Assembly (NCBI RefSeq): GCF_003719295.1
Contig: NZ_RFLW01000001.1
Coordinates: 744,001-808,000, forward strand
Origin: Haliea alexandrii
GTDB lineage: Bacteria; Pseudomonadota; Gammaproteobacteria; Pseudomonadales; Halieaceae
Length of the DNA: 64,000 bases
Direction of reading: 5' to 3'
Below, piece by piece: positions 39,638 to 49,613 of the stretch. The notes below the pieces were generated by a model, which had not been told where the DNA came from, did no database searches, and was given only the letters and a program-made list of their open reading frames with translations. How positions within the stretch are numbered: the first letter of the stretch is position 1; each line of letters opens with the position of its first letter. The position numbers and the translations under genes were made by a program.

Positions 39638-41143
39638 CTAACGCGGCTTGCCCTGCGGCGGCAGGTCGATGCCCAGTTCGTCCCACAACGCATCCACCCG
39701 CGCCTTGACCTCGCTGCTCATGACGATGGGGCTGCCCCACTCGCGGGTGGTTTCGCCCGGCCATTTGTTGGTCGCATCAAAGCCGACTTTTGAACCCAGG
39801 CCGGCCACCGGCGAGGCAAAGTCCAGGTAGTCGATGGGCGTGTTTTCGATGAACACACTGTCGCGTTGCGGGTCCATGCGGGTGGTCATCGCCCAGATTA
39901 CATCCTGCCAGTCGCGGGCGTTGACGTCCTCGTCGGTGACAATCACAAACTTCGTGTACATGAACTGGCGCAGGAATGACCACACGCCCAGCATCACGCG
40001 CTTGGCGTGCCCCGGGTACTCCTTGCGCATGGTGACGATTGCCATACGGTAGGAGCAGCCCTCGGGTGGCAGGTAGAAGTCGACGATTTCCGGGAACTGC
40101 TTCTGCAGGATAGGCACGAAGACTTCGTTCAGCGCCAGGCCGAGAATGGCGGGCTCGTCTGGCGGCCGGCCGGTATAGGTGCTGTGGTAAATCGGGTCTT
40201 CGCGGTGCGTGATGGCCTCCACGGTGAATACCGGAAAGCGCTCGACTTCATTATAGTAGCCCGTGTGATCGCCGAAGGGGCCCTCATCGGCCATTTCGCC
40301 CGGCTCCAGATAACCTTCCAGGATGATCTCGGCGCTGGCCGGAACCTGTAGCCCGTGATCGCGGCAACCTGCGGTATAGCACTCGGCGAGTTCAGTTTTG
40401 GCGCCGCGCAGTAATCCGGCGAAGGCGTACTCGGACAGGCTGTCCGGTACCGGGGTAACGGCACCCAGCGTCGTGGCGGGGTCTGCCCCCAGGGCGATGG
40501 CAACCGGATAGCGCTGGCCGGGGTGCTGCAGCTGCCAGTCGCGATAGTCCAGGGCGCCGCCGCGATGCGACAGCCAGCGCAGGATCAGCTTATTGCGGCC
40601 GATAAGCTGCATGCGATAGATGCCGAGATTCTGCCGCGTCTTGTTGGGCCCGCGGGTGATCACTAGCGGCCAGGTGACCAGCGGGCCTGCGTCGCCGGGC
40701 CAGCAGGTTTGTATGGGGAGCTGGTAGAGGTCCACATCGTCACCACTTTTGGCGTGGAACTGGCACGGCGCATTGCGTACCACCTTGGGCCCCATGTTCA
40801 TCACCTGCTTCAGCAGCGGCGCTTTCTCCCAGGCATCGCGCAGCCCCTTGGGCGGGTCGGGTTGACGCAGGTAGGCCAGTATCTCTCCGATCTCGCGCAG
40901 GGCCTGCACGTTCTCCGCGCCCATGCCCAGGGCCACGCGTGTCTGTGTGCCGAACAGGTTGGCCAGCACCGGAATGCGGCTGCCTTTAGGGTTCTCGAAC
41001 AGCAGTGCGGGGCCACCGGCGCGCAAGGTGCGGTCGGCGATCTCGGTCATTTCAAGGTTGGGGTCCACTTCGTGGCGAATACGTATCAGTTCACCGCGTT
41101 GTTCCAGTACCGCAATGAAGTCACGAAGGTCTTTGTAGTTCAC
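39638..41143 (-). CDS. ubiD: UbiD, prenylated-FMN-dependent 4-hydroxy-3-polyprenylbenzoate decarboxylase
   Basis: A 501-residue UbiD that decarboxylates the ring precursor in ubiquinone synthesis, using prenylated FMN made by UbiX. The N-terminus [20 protein letters not shown] is standard. The GTG at 41143, with AGGAC upstream, fits the family length; longer in-frame starts run into the rho 3' hairpin. It lies downstream of rho on the same strand. Confidence 0.94.
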   Translation of the reverse strand: MNYKDLRDFIAVLEQRGELIRIRHEVDPNLEMTEIADRTLRAGGPALLFENPKGSRIPVLANLFGTQTRVALGMGAENVQALREIGEILAYLRQPDPPKGLRDAWEKAPLLKQVMNMGPKVVRNAPCQFHAKSGDDVDLYQLPIQTCWPGDAGPLVTWPLVITRGPNKTRQNLGIYRMQLIGRNKLILRWLSHRGGALDYRDWQLQHPGQRYPVAIALGADPATTLGAVTPVPDSLSEYAFAGLLRGAKTELAECYTAGCRDHGLQVPASAEIILEGYLEPGEMADEGPFGDHTGYYNEVERFPVFTVEAITHREDPIYHSTYTGRPPDEPAILGLALNEVFVPILQKQFPEIVDFYLPPEGCSYRMAIVTMRKEYPGHAKRVMLGVWSFLRQFMYTKFVIVTDEDVNARDWQDVIWAMTTRMDPQRDSVFIENTPIDYLDFASPVAGLGSKVGFDATNKWPGETTREWGSPIVMSSEVKARVDALWDELGIDLPPQGKPR

Positions 41144-41187
41144 AGGCTGTCCTGGCGGGTGTTGCGGGCGAAGGGACAGTATAGCGT

Positions 41188-41219
41188 GTTGCGAAGCCGG
41201 CTCCTGCCGGCTCCGCAAC
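41188..41219 (-). other. Long hairpin after rho
   Basis: GTTGCGAAGCCGGC and GCCGGCTCCGCAAC form a 14 bp stem with one mismatch and a TCCT loop, four bases beyond the rho stop codon. No U-tract follows on the minus strand, so it is not a classic terminator. It may protect the rho message or separate it from ubiD. Confidence 0.7.
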
Positions 41220-41223
41220 AACG

Positions 41224-42492
41224 TTATTTACGTTTCATGGACATGAAGAATTCATCGTTGGTCTTGGTGTCCCTGAGCTTGTCGAGCAGGAATTCGATAG
41301 CCGGGCCATCTTCCATGCTGTGCAGCAGCTTGCGCAGAATCCACATGCGTTGCAGCTCTTCCTCGCCGGTAAGCAATTCCTCACGGCGTGTGCCGGAACG
41401 GCGGATGTTGATGGCGGGATAGACGCGCTTCTCGGCAATCTTGCGGTCCAGGTGCAGTTCCATGTTGCCGGTGCCTTTGAATTCTTCGTAGATCACTTCG
41501 TCCATCTTTGATCCGGTGTCGACCAGCGCGGTGGCGATGATGGACAGGCTGCCGCCTTCTTCGATGTTGCGCGCCGCGCCGAAGAAACGCTTGGGGCGTT
41601 CCAGCGCGTGGGCATCTACACCGCCGGTGAGTACCTTGCCGGAGCTGGGCACCACGGTGTTGTAGGCGCGCGCCAGTCGCGTGATGGAGTCGAGCAGAAT
41701 CACCACGTCGCGCTTGTGCTCCACCAGCCGCTTGGCTTTCTCGATTACCATATCGGCAACCTGTACGTGGCGTGAGGGCGGTTCGTCGAAGGTGGAGGCA
41801 ACCACTTCTGCGCCGCGCACGCCAACGGTGCGTTGCATATCGGTCACCTCTTCCGGGCGCTCATCAATCAGCAGCACAATGATGTAGCACTCGGGGTTGT
41901 TGGTCAGGATCGCCTGCGCGATGCTCTGCATGATTACCGTTTTGCCCGCTTTCGGCGGTGCCACCAACAGGCCGCGCTGGCCCTTGCCGATGGGGGCGAC
42001 GAGGTCGATTACGCGGCCGATCAGGTCTTCGCTGCTGCCATTGCCTTTTTCCAGCATCAGGCGCTTGTCGGCGAACAGCGGCGTCAGGTTTTCAAACAGA
42101 ATCTTGTGCTTGGCATTTTCCGGGCGATTGAAGTTGATCTCGCTGACTTTGAGCAGCGCGAAATAACGTTCGCTGTCTTTCGGGGGGCGTATCTTGCCCG
42201 AAATGCTGTCGCCGGTGCGCAGGTTGAAGCGGCGAATCTGGCTGGGCGATACGTAGATATCGTCGGGCCCGGCGAGATAGGAGCTGTCGGAAGAGCGCAG
42301 GAAACCAAAGCCATCCTGCAGGATTTCCAGTACACCATCGCCCGAGATGTCTTCGCCACTTTTGGCATGACGCTTCAGAATGGCAAAAATGATGTCCTGC
42401 TTGCGGGACCGGGCCATGTTTTCCAGGCCGATTTCCTTCGCAATATCAATCAGTTCCTGCGTGGATTTGGTTTTGAGGTCAGTTAGATTCAT
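41224..42492 (-). CDS. rho: Transcription termination factor Rho
   Basis: A 422-residue Rho. It has the N-terminal helix bundle ([21 protein letters not shown]), the RNA-binding cold-shock-like domain ([21 protein letters not shown]) and the RecA-like ATPase with Walker A PPKAGKT. Length and motifs are standard with no insert. It terminates many transcripts as a hexamer. The 245 bp leader up to trxA (42493-42737) holds no gene; rho leaders in other species carry autogenous attenuation signals, but none could be fixed here by eye. Confidence 0.98.
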   Translation of the reverse strand: MNLTDLKTKSTQELIDIAKEIGLENMARSRKQDIIFAILKRHAKSGEDISGDGVLEILQDGFGFLRSSDSSYLAGPDDIYVSPSQIRRFNLRTGDSISGKIRPPKDSERYFALLKVSEINFNRPENAKHKILFENLTPLFADKRLMLEKGNGSSEDLIGRVIDLVAPIGKGQRGLLVAPPKAGKTVIMQSIAQAILTNNPECYIIVLLIDERPEEVTDMQRTVGVRGAEVVASTFDEPPSRHVQVADMVIEKAKRLVEHKRDVVILLDSITRLARAYNTVVPSSGKVLTGGVDAHALERPKRFFGAARNIEEGGSLSIIATALVDTGSKMDEVIYEEFKGTGNMELHLDRKIAEKRVYPAINIRRSGTRREELLTGEEELQRMWILRKLLHSMEDGPAIEFLLDKLRDTKTNDEFFMSMKRK

Positions 42493-42737
42493 AGAAGAGC
42501 GCTGAGTTGTTGTTCGGGGAAGATGATCAATGCAAACGGGAGCGCTGCCGGGAAGCCGGACAGAGGCAACATGAATGCAGCGTTAAGTCGTTGGGTGGCA
42601 GAGTTATTATCGCGGCACGGGGCCGTGCAACGAAAACGAATGTAGCACGCTGTGTGAGAGGCGTCTAGGTTTTTTGCGGCTCGCCGCGCCGTGCATCCCG
42701 GGGTGGGTTACGGTGTGGCAAGCCGCTGCATTGCGTC

Positions 42738-43064
42738 CTAGATGGCTTCCTTGATGAAGTCCACGAGCTGGCTCTTGGACAGGGCGCCGACCTTGGTGGC
42801 CTCGGCGCTGCCGCCCTTGAACAGGATCAGGGTGGGAATACCGCGAATGCCGAACTTGGGCGGGATGTCGGGATTGGCATCGACATCGACTTTGCACACC
42901 TTGAGCTTGCCGGCGTATTCGGTGGCAATTTCATCGAGTACCGGTGCAATCATCTTGCAGGGGCCGCACCACTCTGCCCAGAAATCAACCAGTACCGGCA
43001 GGTCGGCATTGAGGACGTCGGCATCAAAACTTGCGTCGCTGACGTGTACGATATGTTCGCTCAT
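42738..43064 (-). CDS. trxA: Thioredoxin 1
   Basis: A 108-residue thioredoxin with the active site WCGPC (Cys33 and Cys36) and the cis-proline IPTL. It is the main cytoplasmic disulfide reductant. The start at 43064 matches family length; the longer frame adds an unrelated leader. It stands upstream of rho in the same direction, a conserved arrangement. Confidence 0.97.
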   Translation of the reverse strand: MSEHIVHVSDASFDADVLNADLPVLVDFWAEWCGPCKMIAPVLDEIATEYAGKLKVCKVDVDANPDIPPKFGIRGIPTLILFKGGSAEATKVGALSKSQLVDFIKEAI

Positions 43065-43223
43065 GGTGCTCTCCAGTTGCTTTGGCGTGGTTACGACAGC
43101 CTGTGTGCTGCGGTTCACCGCCTGTCATAGAGGCGCAATGATACCATTGGGTCATGCGCGCACAACCGGCGAGCAGGAGTTTTTCGTTATGACCTTATAT
43201 CACCTGATGCGGAATGTGCGCCG

Positions 43224-43490
43224 GTGACGGCCTGGGTGGTTTATCTGCTGCAGTGCGTTGATGGCAGCCTCTATACCGGCGTTACCGTCGACGTGCAGCG
43301 CCGGCTTGCCCAGCATAACGGTGAGCGCAGTGGCGGGCCCCGGTATACCCGCGGCCGGCGTCCGGTGCAGCTGCTCTGGTCGGAACCTGCTGATAGCCGC
43401 GCCGCCGCCCAGCGCCGTGAGGCGGCGATAAAACGCCTGCCACGCAACGCCAAACTCGCGCTGTGCCAGCGTGTCAGTTCGGTGGAGTGA
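43224..43490 (+). CDS. GIY-YIG nuclease family protein
   Basis: An 88-residue stand-alone GIY-YIG domain (WVVYLLQCVDGSLYTGVTVDVQRRLAQHN), of the YhbQ-like type. The motif here is VYLL/YTG, and the catalytic Arg lies in VQRRLAQH. Such small proteins are DNA nucleases of uncertain role. Its 3' end overlaps that of the convergent ABC-F gene by 17 bp. An alternative GTG start may exist upstream. Confidence 0.88.
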   Translation: MTAWVVYLLQCVDGSLYTGVTVDVQRRLAQHNGERSGGPRYTRGRRPVQLLWSEPADSRAAAQRREAAIKRLPRNAKLALCQRVSSVE

Positions 43491-45372
43491 TGGCTTCCAG
43501 CTCTTCCTGCTGCGCCAGCCACAACGCTTCCAGCCGGGCCTGTTCCGCTTGCAGTGCGCCTTCCTGTTTCACCAGTTCCGCCACCTCGCCGGCGCTGTCG
43601 CCCTCGTAGAGCGCAGGGTCGGCAAGGCGGGCCTGCAGTGCCTGCAACCCCTGCTCAGCCTGCTCCATGGCTTTTTCGGTCTGCGTGACTTCGCGTTGCA
43701 GGGGCCGCAGCCGCTCGCGCTGCGCCGCCGCTTGCTGACGGCGCTCTTTGGCTGATGCCTCCGTGGCAGCCGGCGCACTCGCGGTGGGTGCATCACTGGA
43801 ACGATAGCTGGCAAGAACCCATTTTTCATACGCGCGCAGGTCATCGTCGTAGTCCTCTACCACACCATCGTGCACCAGCAGCAATTCATCCGCCGTGTTG
43901 CGCAGCAGGTGGCGGTCGTGACTGACCAGAATCAGCGCGCCTTCATAGCCCTGCAGGGCCATTTCCATGGCGTTGCGCATGTCGAGGTCGAGGTGGTTGG
44001 TGGGCTCGTCCAGCACCAGCAGATTGGGCCGCTGCCAGACGACCAGCGCCAGTGCCAGGCGGGCCTTTTCACCGCCGGAGAAGGGGGCGATCGGCTGTGT
44101 GGCGCCGTCACCGCGAAAGTTGAAGCCGCCGAGGAAGTTGAGAATCTCCTGTTCTCTTGCCTCGGGGCTGAGGCGCTGTACATGCAGCGCGGCGCTGGCG
44201 CTCAGGTCCAGCGCTTCCAGCTGTTGCTGGTCAAAATAGCCGGTGCGGCAGTGTTCGCCGGCCTGGCGTGTGCCATTGAGCAGCGGCAGGCGGCCGATCA
44301 GGCTCTTCAGCAGGGTTGATTTACCAGCGCCATTCTTGCCCAGCAGGCCAATGCGTGAGCCCGGGCGCAGGACCAGGGTGACGTTGCTGAGTACCGGCGC
44401 CCCGGCATACCCCAGCTGCGCCTCATCCAGGCGCAACAGGGGGTCGCTGCTCTTGCCGGCCGCCGGGAAGACGAAATTGAACGGCGAGTCGATGTGCGCA
44501 GGCGCCAGTTGCTGCATGCGCTCCAGCTCCTTCAGCCGGCTTTGTGCCTGGCGCGCCTTGGTCGCCTTGTAGCGGAAGCGGCGCACGAAATCTTCGATGT
44601 GCGCGATGCGTTGCTGCTGCTTCTCAAAGCTGGCCTGCTGGTTGGCAAGCATTTCTGCACGCAGGCGCTCGTAGTCGGAGTAGTTGCCCTTCCAGGTCTG
44701 CAGCTGCTGGTTTTCGATGCTGAGAATGCGCTCGCAGGTGGCATCGATGAAATCCCGGTCGTGGGAAATCATCAGCAGCGTGCCGGGGTAGGCCTGCAGC
44801 CATTGCTCCAGCCACAGCGTTGCATCGAGGTCCAGGTGGTTAGTGGGCTCGTCCAGCAGCAGCATGTCCGAGGGCGTCATGAGGGCTCGCGCCAGGTTTA
44901 GGCGGATGCGCCAGCCCCCGGAAAAGTCGCTGACCGGGCGTGCCTCGGCTCCCGGTGCAAAGCCCAGGCCCTGCAGCAGGCGCTGTACGTGGCTGGCCGC
45001 GCTGTAGCCATCGGCTTCATCCATGGCGCTGTGCAAGGCTGCGGCGCGCTGGAAGTCGCCGGCCTTCTCGGCCGCTTCAAGCTCCGCACACAGGGTGGCG
45101 AGTTCGGCGTTACCCTGCAGCACGTAGCGCCCCGCGGTCTCCTGTGTGGTAGCCACTTCCTGGGCCATGTGCGCGAGTCGCAGGTTGTTCATGCCTTCGA
45201 TATCGCCGCCATCGGCTTGCAGCGTACCCAGTAACATGGCGAACAGGCTGGATTTGCCACTGCCATTGGCACCGATCAGGGCCAGCTTCTGCCCCGGTTG
45301 CAGTGTCGCGTTGGCACGTTCGAGCAGCAACTTGCTGCCGCGCCGCAGTTCGATGTCGCGTAGTATGATCAT
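43474..45372 (-). CDS. ABC-F family ATPase (YheS-like)
   Basis: A 632-residue soluble protein with two ABC domains. Walker A motifs are GANGSGKSS (34-42) and GKNGAGKST; the signatures are FSGGWRIRLNLARAL and FSGGEKARLALALVV. A linker of charged helix joins them, and the C-terminal ~100 residues form a coiled coil. ABC-F proteins act on the ribosome to relieve stalls. YheS is the nearest by its N-terminus (MIILRDIELRRGSKLLL), which also fixes the start at 45372; an ATG four codons upstream is possible. Confidence 0.92.
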   Translation of the reverse strand: MIILRDIELRRGSKLLLERANATLQPGQKLALIGANGSGKSSLFAMLLGTLQADGGDIEGMNNLRLAHMAQEVATTQETAGRYVLQGNAELATLCAELEAAEKAGDFQRAAALHSAMDEADGYSAASHVQRLLQGLGFAPGAEARPVSDFSGGWRIRLNLARALMTPSDMLLLDEPTNHLDLDATLWLEQWLQAYPGTLLMISHDRDFIDATCERILSIENQQLQTWKGNYSDYERLRAEMLANQQASFEKQQQRIAHIEDFVRRFRYKATKARQAQSRLKELERMQQLAPAHIDSPFNFVFPAAGKSSDPLLRLDEAQLGYAGAPVLSNVTLVLRPGSRIGLLGKNGAGKSTLLKSLIGRLPLLNGTRQAGEHCRTGYFDQQQLEALDLSASAALHVQRLSPEAREQEILNFLGGFNFRGDGATQPIAPFSGGEKARLALALVVWQRPNLLVLDEPTNHLDLDMRNAMEMALQGYEGALILVSHDRHLLRNTADELLLVHDGVVEDYDDDLRAYEKWVLASYRSSDAPTASAPAATEASAKERRQQAAAQRERLRPLQREVTQTEKAMEQAEQGLQALQARLADPALYEGDSAGEVAELVKQEGALQAEQARLEALWLAQQEELEAITPPN

Positions 45373-45423
45373 CAGGACGCGCATTCTACGCGCAGCCCGT
45401 TTCTCTCACCAGCCGGGGCCGTG

Positions 45424-45912
45424 ATGAATAATCCGCTGTGGGTGTTTTCCTTGCATCTTTATGAGCAACCCGGCGTTGCCGACGCCTGCCTCGCAGCGCA
45501 GGACCTGTGCGGTGCCGATGTGAACCTGCTGTTGTACGCGGCCTGGTTGTCAAACAACGGCCTCAACCTGCCGGCAGAGCAATGGCCGGCGCTGGATGCC
45601 CGTGTGGCAGAGTGGCGCCAGCGCGTGGTCACGCCGCTGCGTAGTCTGCGTCGCGACTGGCGAGCGCTGCCCGGGGCCGAACAGCTTCGAGAACAGGTCA
45701 AGACGCTGGAGCTGGCGGCGGAGCGGGCACAGCAGGCGGCGATGTGGGCCTGGCATGAGCAGCACGCCCAGTGTGTGCCCGCGGCCCGGCCGGCAGCGGA
45801 GCTGACCGCGGTGCTGGCGCGCCTGCTACCCACTGGAAACCTGGCGCCGGCTGCGCGGAATGCCCTGCAGCAGCGGCTGGCGCGGCTGCTCGCGGGGCCG
45901 GGGGTGGCATAG
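45424..45912 (+). CDS. TIGR02444-type conserved protein
   Basis: A 162-residue protein with the pattern of the TIGR02444 family: LWVFSLHLYEQPGVADACLAAQD, DVNLLLYAAWL and a helical remainder. No enzymatic motif is visible and the function is unknown. The start could be GTG 45421 or ATG 45424. It is divergent from the ABC-F gene, an arrangement common in Pseudomonas-like genomes. Confidence 0.75.
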   Translation: MNNPLWVFSLHLYEQPGVADACLAAQDLCGADVNLLLYAAWLSNNGLNLPAEQWPALDARVAEWRQRVVTPLRSLRRDWRALPGAEQLREQVKTLELAAERAQQAAMWAWHEQHAQCVPAARPAAELTAVLARLLPTGNLAPAARNALQQRLARLLAGPGVA

Positions 45913-45988
45913 TGGTGGCTCGCGGTAGTATGATCTGCCGCCTGTCGGTTTTTCCGCATGTCCATTTATCTGACTCTTGGAATCCATT

Positions 45989-46756
45989 ATGAAGAAATAC
46001 GCATTGCCGCTTGCCCTGGTCGCTACTGTGACCTTGCAGGCCTGTAATCAGCAGTCTGCCCCCGAAGCGGTAGACAGCGCTGCGACTGTAACGCTGGAAG
46101 ACAGCAACGAGCGCCTGAGCTATGGCATCGCCTTCGGGTTGGGCCAGCGCATGGCCGCAGATGGTGTACCCATGGACGTTGATGCGTTCAGCGCCGGTCT
46201 GCGCGATGCCATGGAAGGTGCCGAGCCGCGTATGACGCAGGAAGAAATCCAGACGGAGATGCAGGCCTACCAGGAGCGTGCCATGGCTGAACAGCAGGCG
46301 GCGATCGCTGCTGCGGGTGAAGCAAACCTGGCGGCCTCCGAGGCCTTCCTCGCAGAGAACGCGACGCGCGAAGGCGTTGTGGTTACCGAATCTGGCCTGC
46401 AATACGAAGTCATTGAAGCCGGCGAAGGCGCGAGCCCGAATGCCGAAGATACCGTGGAAGTCCACTACCGCGGTACGCTGGTTGATGGCACTGAATTCGA
46501 CTCGTCCTACAAGCGCGGCGAGACGGTCAGCTTCGGTGTAGGTCAGGTCATCGCGGGCTGGACCGAAGCGCTGCAGCTGATGTCACCGGGTGCGAAGTGG
46601 AAGCTGTTTATTCCGGCGGACCTGGCCTACGGCCCCGGTGGTGCCGGCAACCTGATCGGCCCGAACGCGGCACTGGTGTTTGAAGTGGAGCTGGTGTCCG
46701 TTACCGAGGCGGGTGATGACGCCGCGGACCCCGCTGCGGAAGGCACCGAGGGCTGA
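45989..46756 (+). CDS. FKBP-type peptidyl-prolyl isomerase lipoprotein
   Basis: A 255-residue secreted FKBP. The signal peptide ends in LQAC (Cys15), so it is probably a lipoprotein. An FkpA-like N-terminal dimer region (about 35-125) is followed by the FKBP domain (about 130-235) with VEVHYRGTLVDGTEFDSSYKRGE and WKLFIPADLAYGPGGAG. An acidic tail ends the protein. It would fold envelope proteins in the periplasm. Its stop abuts the convergent rsd gene. Confidence 0.9.
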   Translation: MKKYALPLALVATVTLQACNQQSAPEAVDSAATVTLEDSNERLSYGIAFGLGQRMAADGVPMDVDAFSAGLRDAMEGAEPRMTQEEIQTEMQAYQERAMAEQQAAIAAAGEANLAASEAFLAENATREGVVVTESGLQYEVIEAGEGASPNAEDTVEVHYRGTLVDGTEFDSSYKRGETVSFGVGQVIAGWTEALQLMSPGAKWKLFIPADLAYGPGGAGNLIGPNAALVFEVELVSVTEAGDDAADPAAEGTEG

Positions 46757-47245
46757 TCAGCCTGTACCCTCCGGCGCCTCCTGCATCTGGCGCCGGTGAT
46801 TGCTGTGAAGGCCGGCGATGAGGCGGTCTTCCAGTACAAAGCGAGACTCCAGTAGCTCCCCCAGGGCAGACAGATCCCTGATCAGCGTTTCGGGGTATTG
46901 ATCCCCACTGCCATATTTCTGCTCATAGGCAAGAATCACATCGGTTGTATCTGCAATATCCCCGATGAGTTTGGTGGCCAGCGCGCTGCCGTCGTCGCCG
47001 AAGGCTTCCGCTTCGTGCAGCAACTCGTTATAGACCTCGAAATGGCCCACTGAGACATAGTCCACCAGCAATTCGCATAGCTGACGCTGGCGCTGGGTAA
47101 TGGATGCCGAGCCGGGTAGGTCATCACTCGCCACCACCAGGGCGGTGTAGCGGGCGAGCACGGCACGGCGTTCGCTGAGCCAGTTGGTGAGAAGAGATTC
47201 CACCGCATGAAATTGTTCGGCGGGGTTGTGATTGCGCTGTGGCAT
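46757..47245 (-). CDS. rsd: Rsd/AlgQ-family anti-sigma-70 regulator
   Basis: A 162-residue Rsd/AlgQ protein. Family traits include VESLLTNWLSERRAVLARYTALV, the helical core RQLCELLVDYVSVGHFEVYNELL, and ERRA/H residues. Rsd binds the housekeeping sigma factor and shifts RNA polymerase toward other sigmas; AlgQ has this role in Pseudomonas. The start at 47245 matches family length. dsbB lies upstream on the same strand, as algQ and dsbH do in Pseudomonas. Confidence 0.9.
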   Translation of the reverse strand: MPQRNHNPAEQFHAVESLLTNWLSERRAVLARYTALVVASDDLPGSASITQRQRQLCELLVDYVSVGHFEVYNELLHEAEAFGDDGSALATKLIGDIADTTDVILAYEQKYGSGDQYPETLIRDLSALGELLESRFVLEDRLIAGLHSNHRRQMQEAPEGTG

Positions 47246-47329
47246 GCGGTCTGCTCTTGTGTTGCGAGTGATGGGTGCACCAACTATAGGCACAGGCCCG
47301 TGCCTCCCGCAAGCACGGGCCGCGGTGGA

Positions 47330-47824
47330 TCAGCTGCGCCGCAGTGTCTGCCAGAGACTGGCGGCGGTGATCGCGATGAACAGCATCAGGGTCTGCTCCG
47401 GAATGCTCAGTCCCAGCAGTGTCCAGTGGGTTTCCGCACAATTGCCGTCGCCCATGAGCACCATGCTCAGGGTGTCCTTGAACGGCAGGGTTTCCAGCAT
47501 ATATTCCAGGCTGGGTCCGCAGGCGGGCACCTGGTCCGGCGGCAGGTGCTGCAGCCAGACATGACGCGCTGCCACGGCGCCACCGCCGATGGCGATCAGG
47601 GCGCACAGTGCGCCATAAACACGACGGCCCCAGTTGCGCGGATTGTGCAGTGCAGCCAGCAGCGCGATTACGCCACCGGCGATGACAAACACGCGCTGGG
47701 TCATGCACAGGGGGCAGGGGTTGAGCCCCACCTGGTATTCCAGATACCAGGCAAACAGCATGGCACAGAGTGCCAGTGCGGCCAGGCCGAAGTAGACCAG
47801 ACGTGGAGTGAGCAGTGCGAGCAT
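47330..47824 (-). CDS. dsbB: Disulfide bond formation protein DsbB
   Basis: A 164-residue membrane protein with four helices. The quinone-linked cysteine pair is NPCPLC (Cys37 and Cys40), and the second pair is in VPACGPS and GDGNCAE. DsbB reoxidises DsbA by passing electrons to ubiquinone. The start at 47824 gives the usual length. It lies 34 bp after gshA on the same strand. Confidence 0.94.
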   Translation of the reverse strand: MLALLTPRLVYFGLAALALCAMLFAWYLEYQVGLNPCPLCMTQRVFVIAGGVIALLAALHNPRNWGRRVYGALCALIAIGGGAVAARHVWLQHLPPDQVPACGPSLEYMLETLPFKDTLSMVLMGDGNCAETHWTLLGLSIPEQTLMLFIAITAASLWQTLRRS

Positions 47825-47858
47825 GGGTGTGAATCCTTGTGCGGCCGGTGCCGTCATT

Positions 47859-49448
47859 CTAGAACAGTGTGCGGTACTGGCCAAAGAAGCGCGCCAGGTA
47901 TTCCTCGAAAGTCAGCTCGTCGCCGGCTTCAAGTTGCTGTTGCGCCGCCAGTGATTGCCGGGTTTCCTGCTCGAAACGCTGGCGGCAGGTATCCGACAGC
48001 GCCTGTGCGCGGAAGTGCCGTGCCCAGTGTTCACTGTAGGCCATCGCCAGGCGGAAGAACGGTAGATCGCGGTCACGCATCTCCGCGAGCACGCGTGCGG
48101 AGGGTGTGAGCGCACTGTCCTGCACTTTGGCCTGTTGTGCTGCCAGTGCGGCGCAGTAGCTTTCACTGGCGTGAGCGTTATCCAGCAGCTCGGCGATCCC
48201 CGTCATGTCGCGCAGCAGCTCGCCGGCCAGCTCTTCGAGGGAAGCATCACCCACAGCAGTGCGCAGCCGAAGCCCGGGTTCCCTGCCGCGATTGACCACG
48301 GTGCTGAGGTTGGCAGCCTGTAGTGCGCGTTCCGTATCGTCACAGACCGGGCTGTCCTCCAGCAGGCAGTGCAGCAGGAACGTGTCGAGGAAACGGATCT
48401 GGCTGGCGTCTATGCCCACCGGTGTGAAGGGGCTGACGTCGATGCAGCGGATCTCCACATATTCGATACCGGCGCGGCGCAGTGCCGCCAGCGGCGCCTC
48501 GCCGGGCTGGGTGACCCGCTTGGGCCGGATGGTGCTGTAGAACTCGTTCTCGATCTGCAGCAGGCTGTCGTTGAGCTGCTGGTAGTCGCCATTCTGGCCG
48601 GCAGGAAAGGCCTGATACGGGGGGTGCGGGTGCATGATGGCGTCCCGCAGTGCCAGCACGTAATTGTCCAGTGAGTTGTAGCAGACATTGAGGCCCTTCT
48701 GCGCCTCGCTGTTGTAGCCCAAGTCGCCCATGCGCAGGGCGGTGCCCCAGGGGCGATGCAAGGTGCGGCCGGTTGCGTCGAAGGGTTCCAGGCCCTGGGT
48801 GTCACGGCCGCGCAGGAAGCTGGCACACACCGCGGGCGACGCGCCGAACAGGTAGATCAGCAACCAGGAGTGGCGGTGGAAATTGCGTATCAGGCCCAGG
48901 TAGCGTTCCGTGACGTAGTCCTGCAGGGTGCCGGGATTGCCGGCATCATCCCAGGCGCGCTGCCAGTAGTTCGCTGGCAGAGAAAAGTTGTAGTGAATAC
49001 CGGCGATGGTCTGCATCAGGCGGCCGTAGCGGTGGCCGAGGCCGTAGCGGTAGACCTTTTTCATGCGCGCGACATTGGCGCTGCCATACTCGGCGACCGG
49101 TATGCTGTCGTCTCCGTTGACGACGCAGGGCATGCTGGTCGCCCAGAGCAGCTCATCACCCAGCTGGCTGTAGGTGAAGCGGTGAATGTCCGCCAGTGTC
49201 TCCAGGCTTTCTTCAATGCCCGTATCCACGGGTGTGATGAATTCCATCAGCGCTTCAGAGTAGTCGGTGGTGATCGAGGCATGGGTGAGTGCCGACCCGA
49301 GGCCGGTGGGATGCGTTGTCTGGGCGAGGCGGCCCTCCGGCGTGATGCGCAGGCTTTCTTTTTCCAGGCCGCGCTGGATGCGCCGCAGCAGGTCAGCGTA
49401 GCCGGGCCCGGCCAGGGTCTGCAATTGGCTTTGCAAATGAGGGGTCAA
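47859..49448 (-). CDS. gshA: Glutamate-cysteine ligase
   Basis: A 529-residue GshA of the E. coli type (about 518). The TTG at 49448 (reading MTPHLQSQLQTL) is chosen because AAGGAG lies six bases upstream and no ATG fits; the frame farther upstream shows no homology. Motifs include GLEKESLRITPEGRLA, ITTDYSEALMEFITPV and AGIHYNFS. It makes gamma-glutamylcysteine, the first step to glutathione. The TTG start may hold expression down. Confidence 0.95.
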   Translation of the reverse strand: MTPHLQSQLQTLAGPGYADLLRRIQRGLEKESLRITPEGRLAQTTHPTGLGSALTHASITTDYSEALMEFITPVDTGIEESLETLADIHRFTYSQLGDELLWATSMPCVVNGDDSIPVAEYGSANVARMKKVYRYGLGHRYGRLMQTIAGIHYNFSLPANYWQRAWDDAGNPGTLQDYVTERYLGLIRNFHRHSWLLIYLFGASPAVCASFLRGRDTQGLEPFDATGRTLHRPWGTALRMGDLGYNSEAQKGLNVCYNSLDNYVLALRDAIMHPHPPYQAFPAGQNGDYQQLNDSLLQIENEFYSTIRPKRVTQPGEAPLAALRRAGIEYVEIRCIDVSPFTPVGIDASQIRFLDTFLLHCLLEDSPVCDDTERALQAANLSTVVNRGREPGLRLRTAVGDASLEELAGELLRDMTGIAELLDNAHASESYCAALAAQQAKVQDSALTPSARVLAEMRDRDLPFFRLAMAYSEHWARHFRAQALSDTCRQRFEQETRQSLAAQQQLEAGDELTFEEYLARFFGQYRTLF

Positions 49449-49613
49449 AAGGAACTCCTTGTGGTGGCTGGGGGCACGCCGGGAAAGTGTCCCGCCGCCG
49501 GGGCGCGTGAAAGTGTAGCCGCCATTGCAAGGCGAGTACAGATTGCACTGCGATGTGATCGAAAGCCCGGTTGGGCATTGTTGTTGCGCGAACTTTGTGG
49601 CTATCCTGCAATC

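Noticed and set aside
48756-49613. Long in-frame upstream extension of the BamA/TamA-like gene
   Set aside because: It is antisense to gshA and lacks a signal peptide at its start; the ATG at 49614 gives a proper signal peptide.
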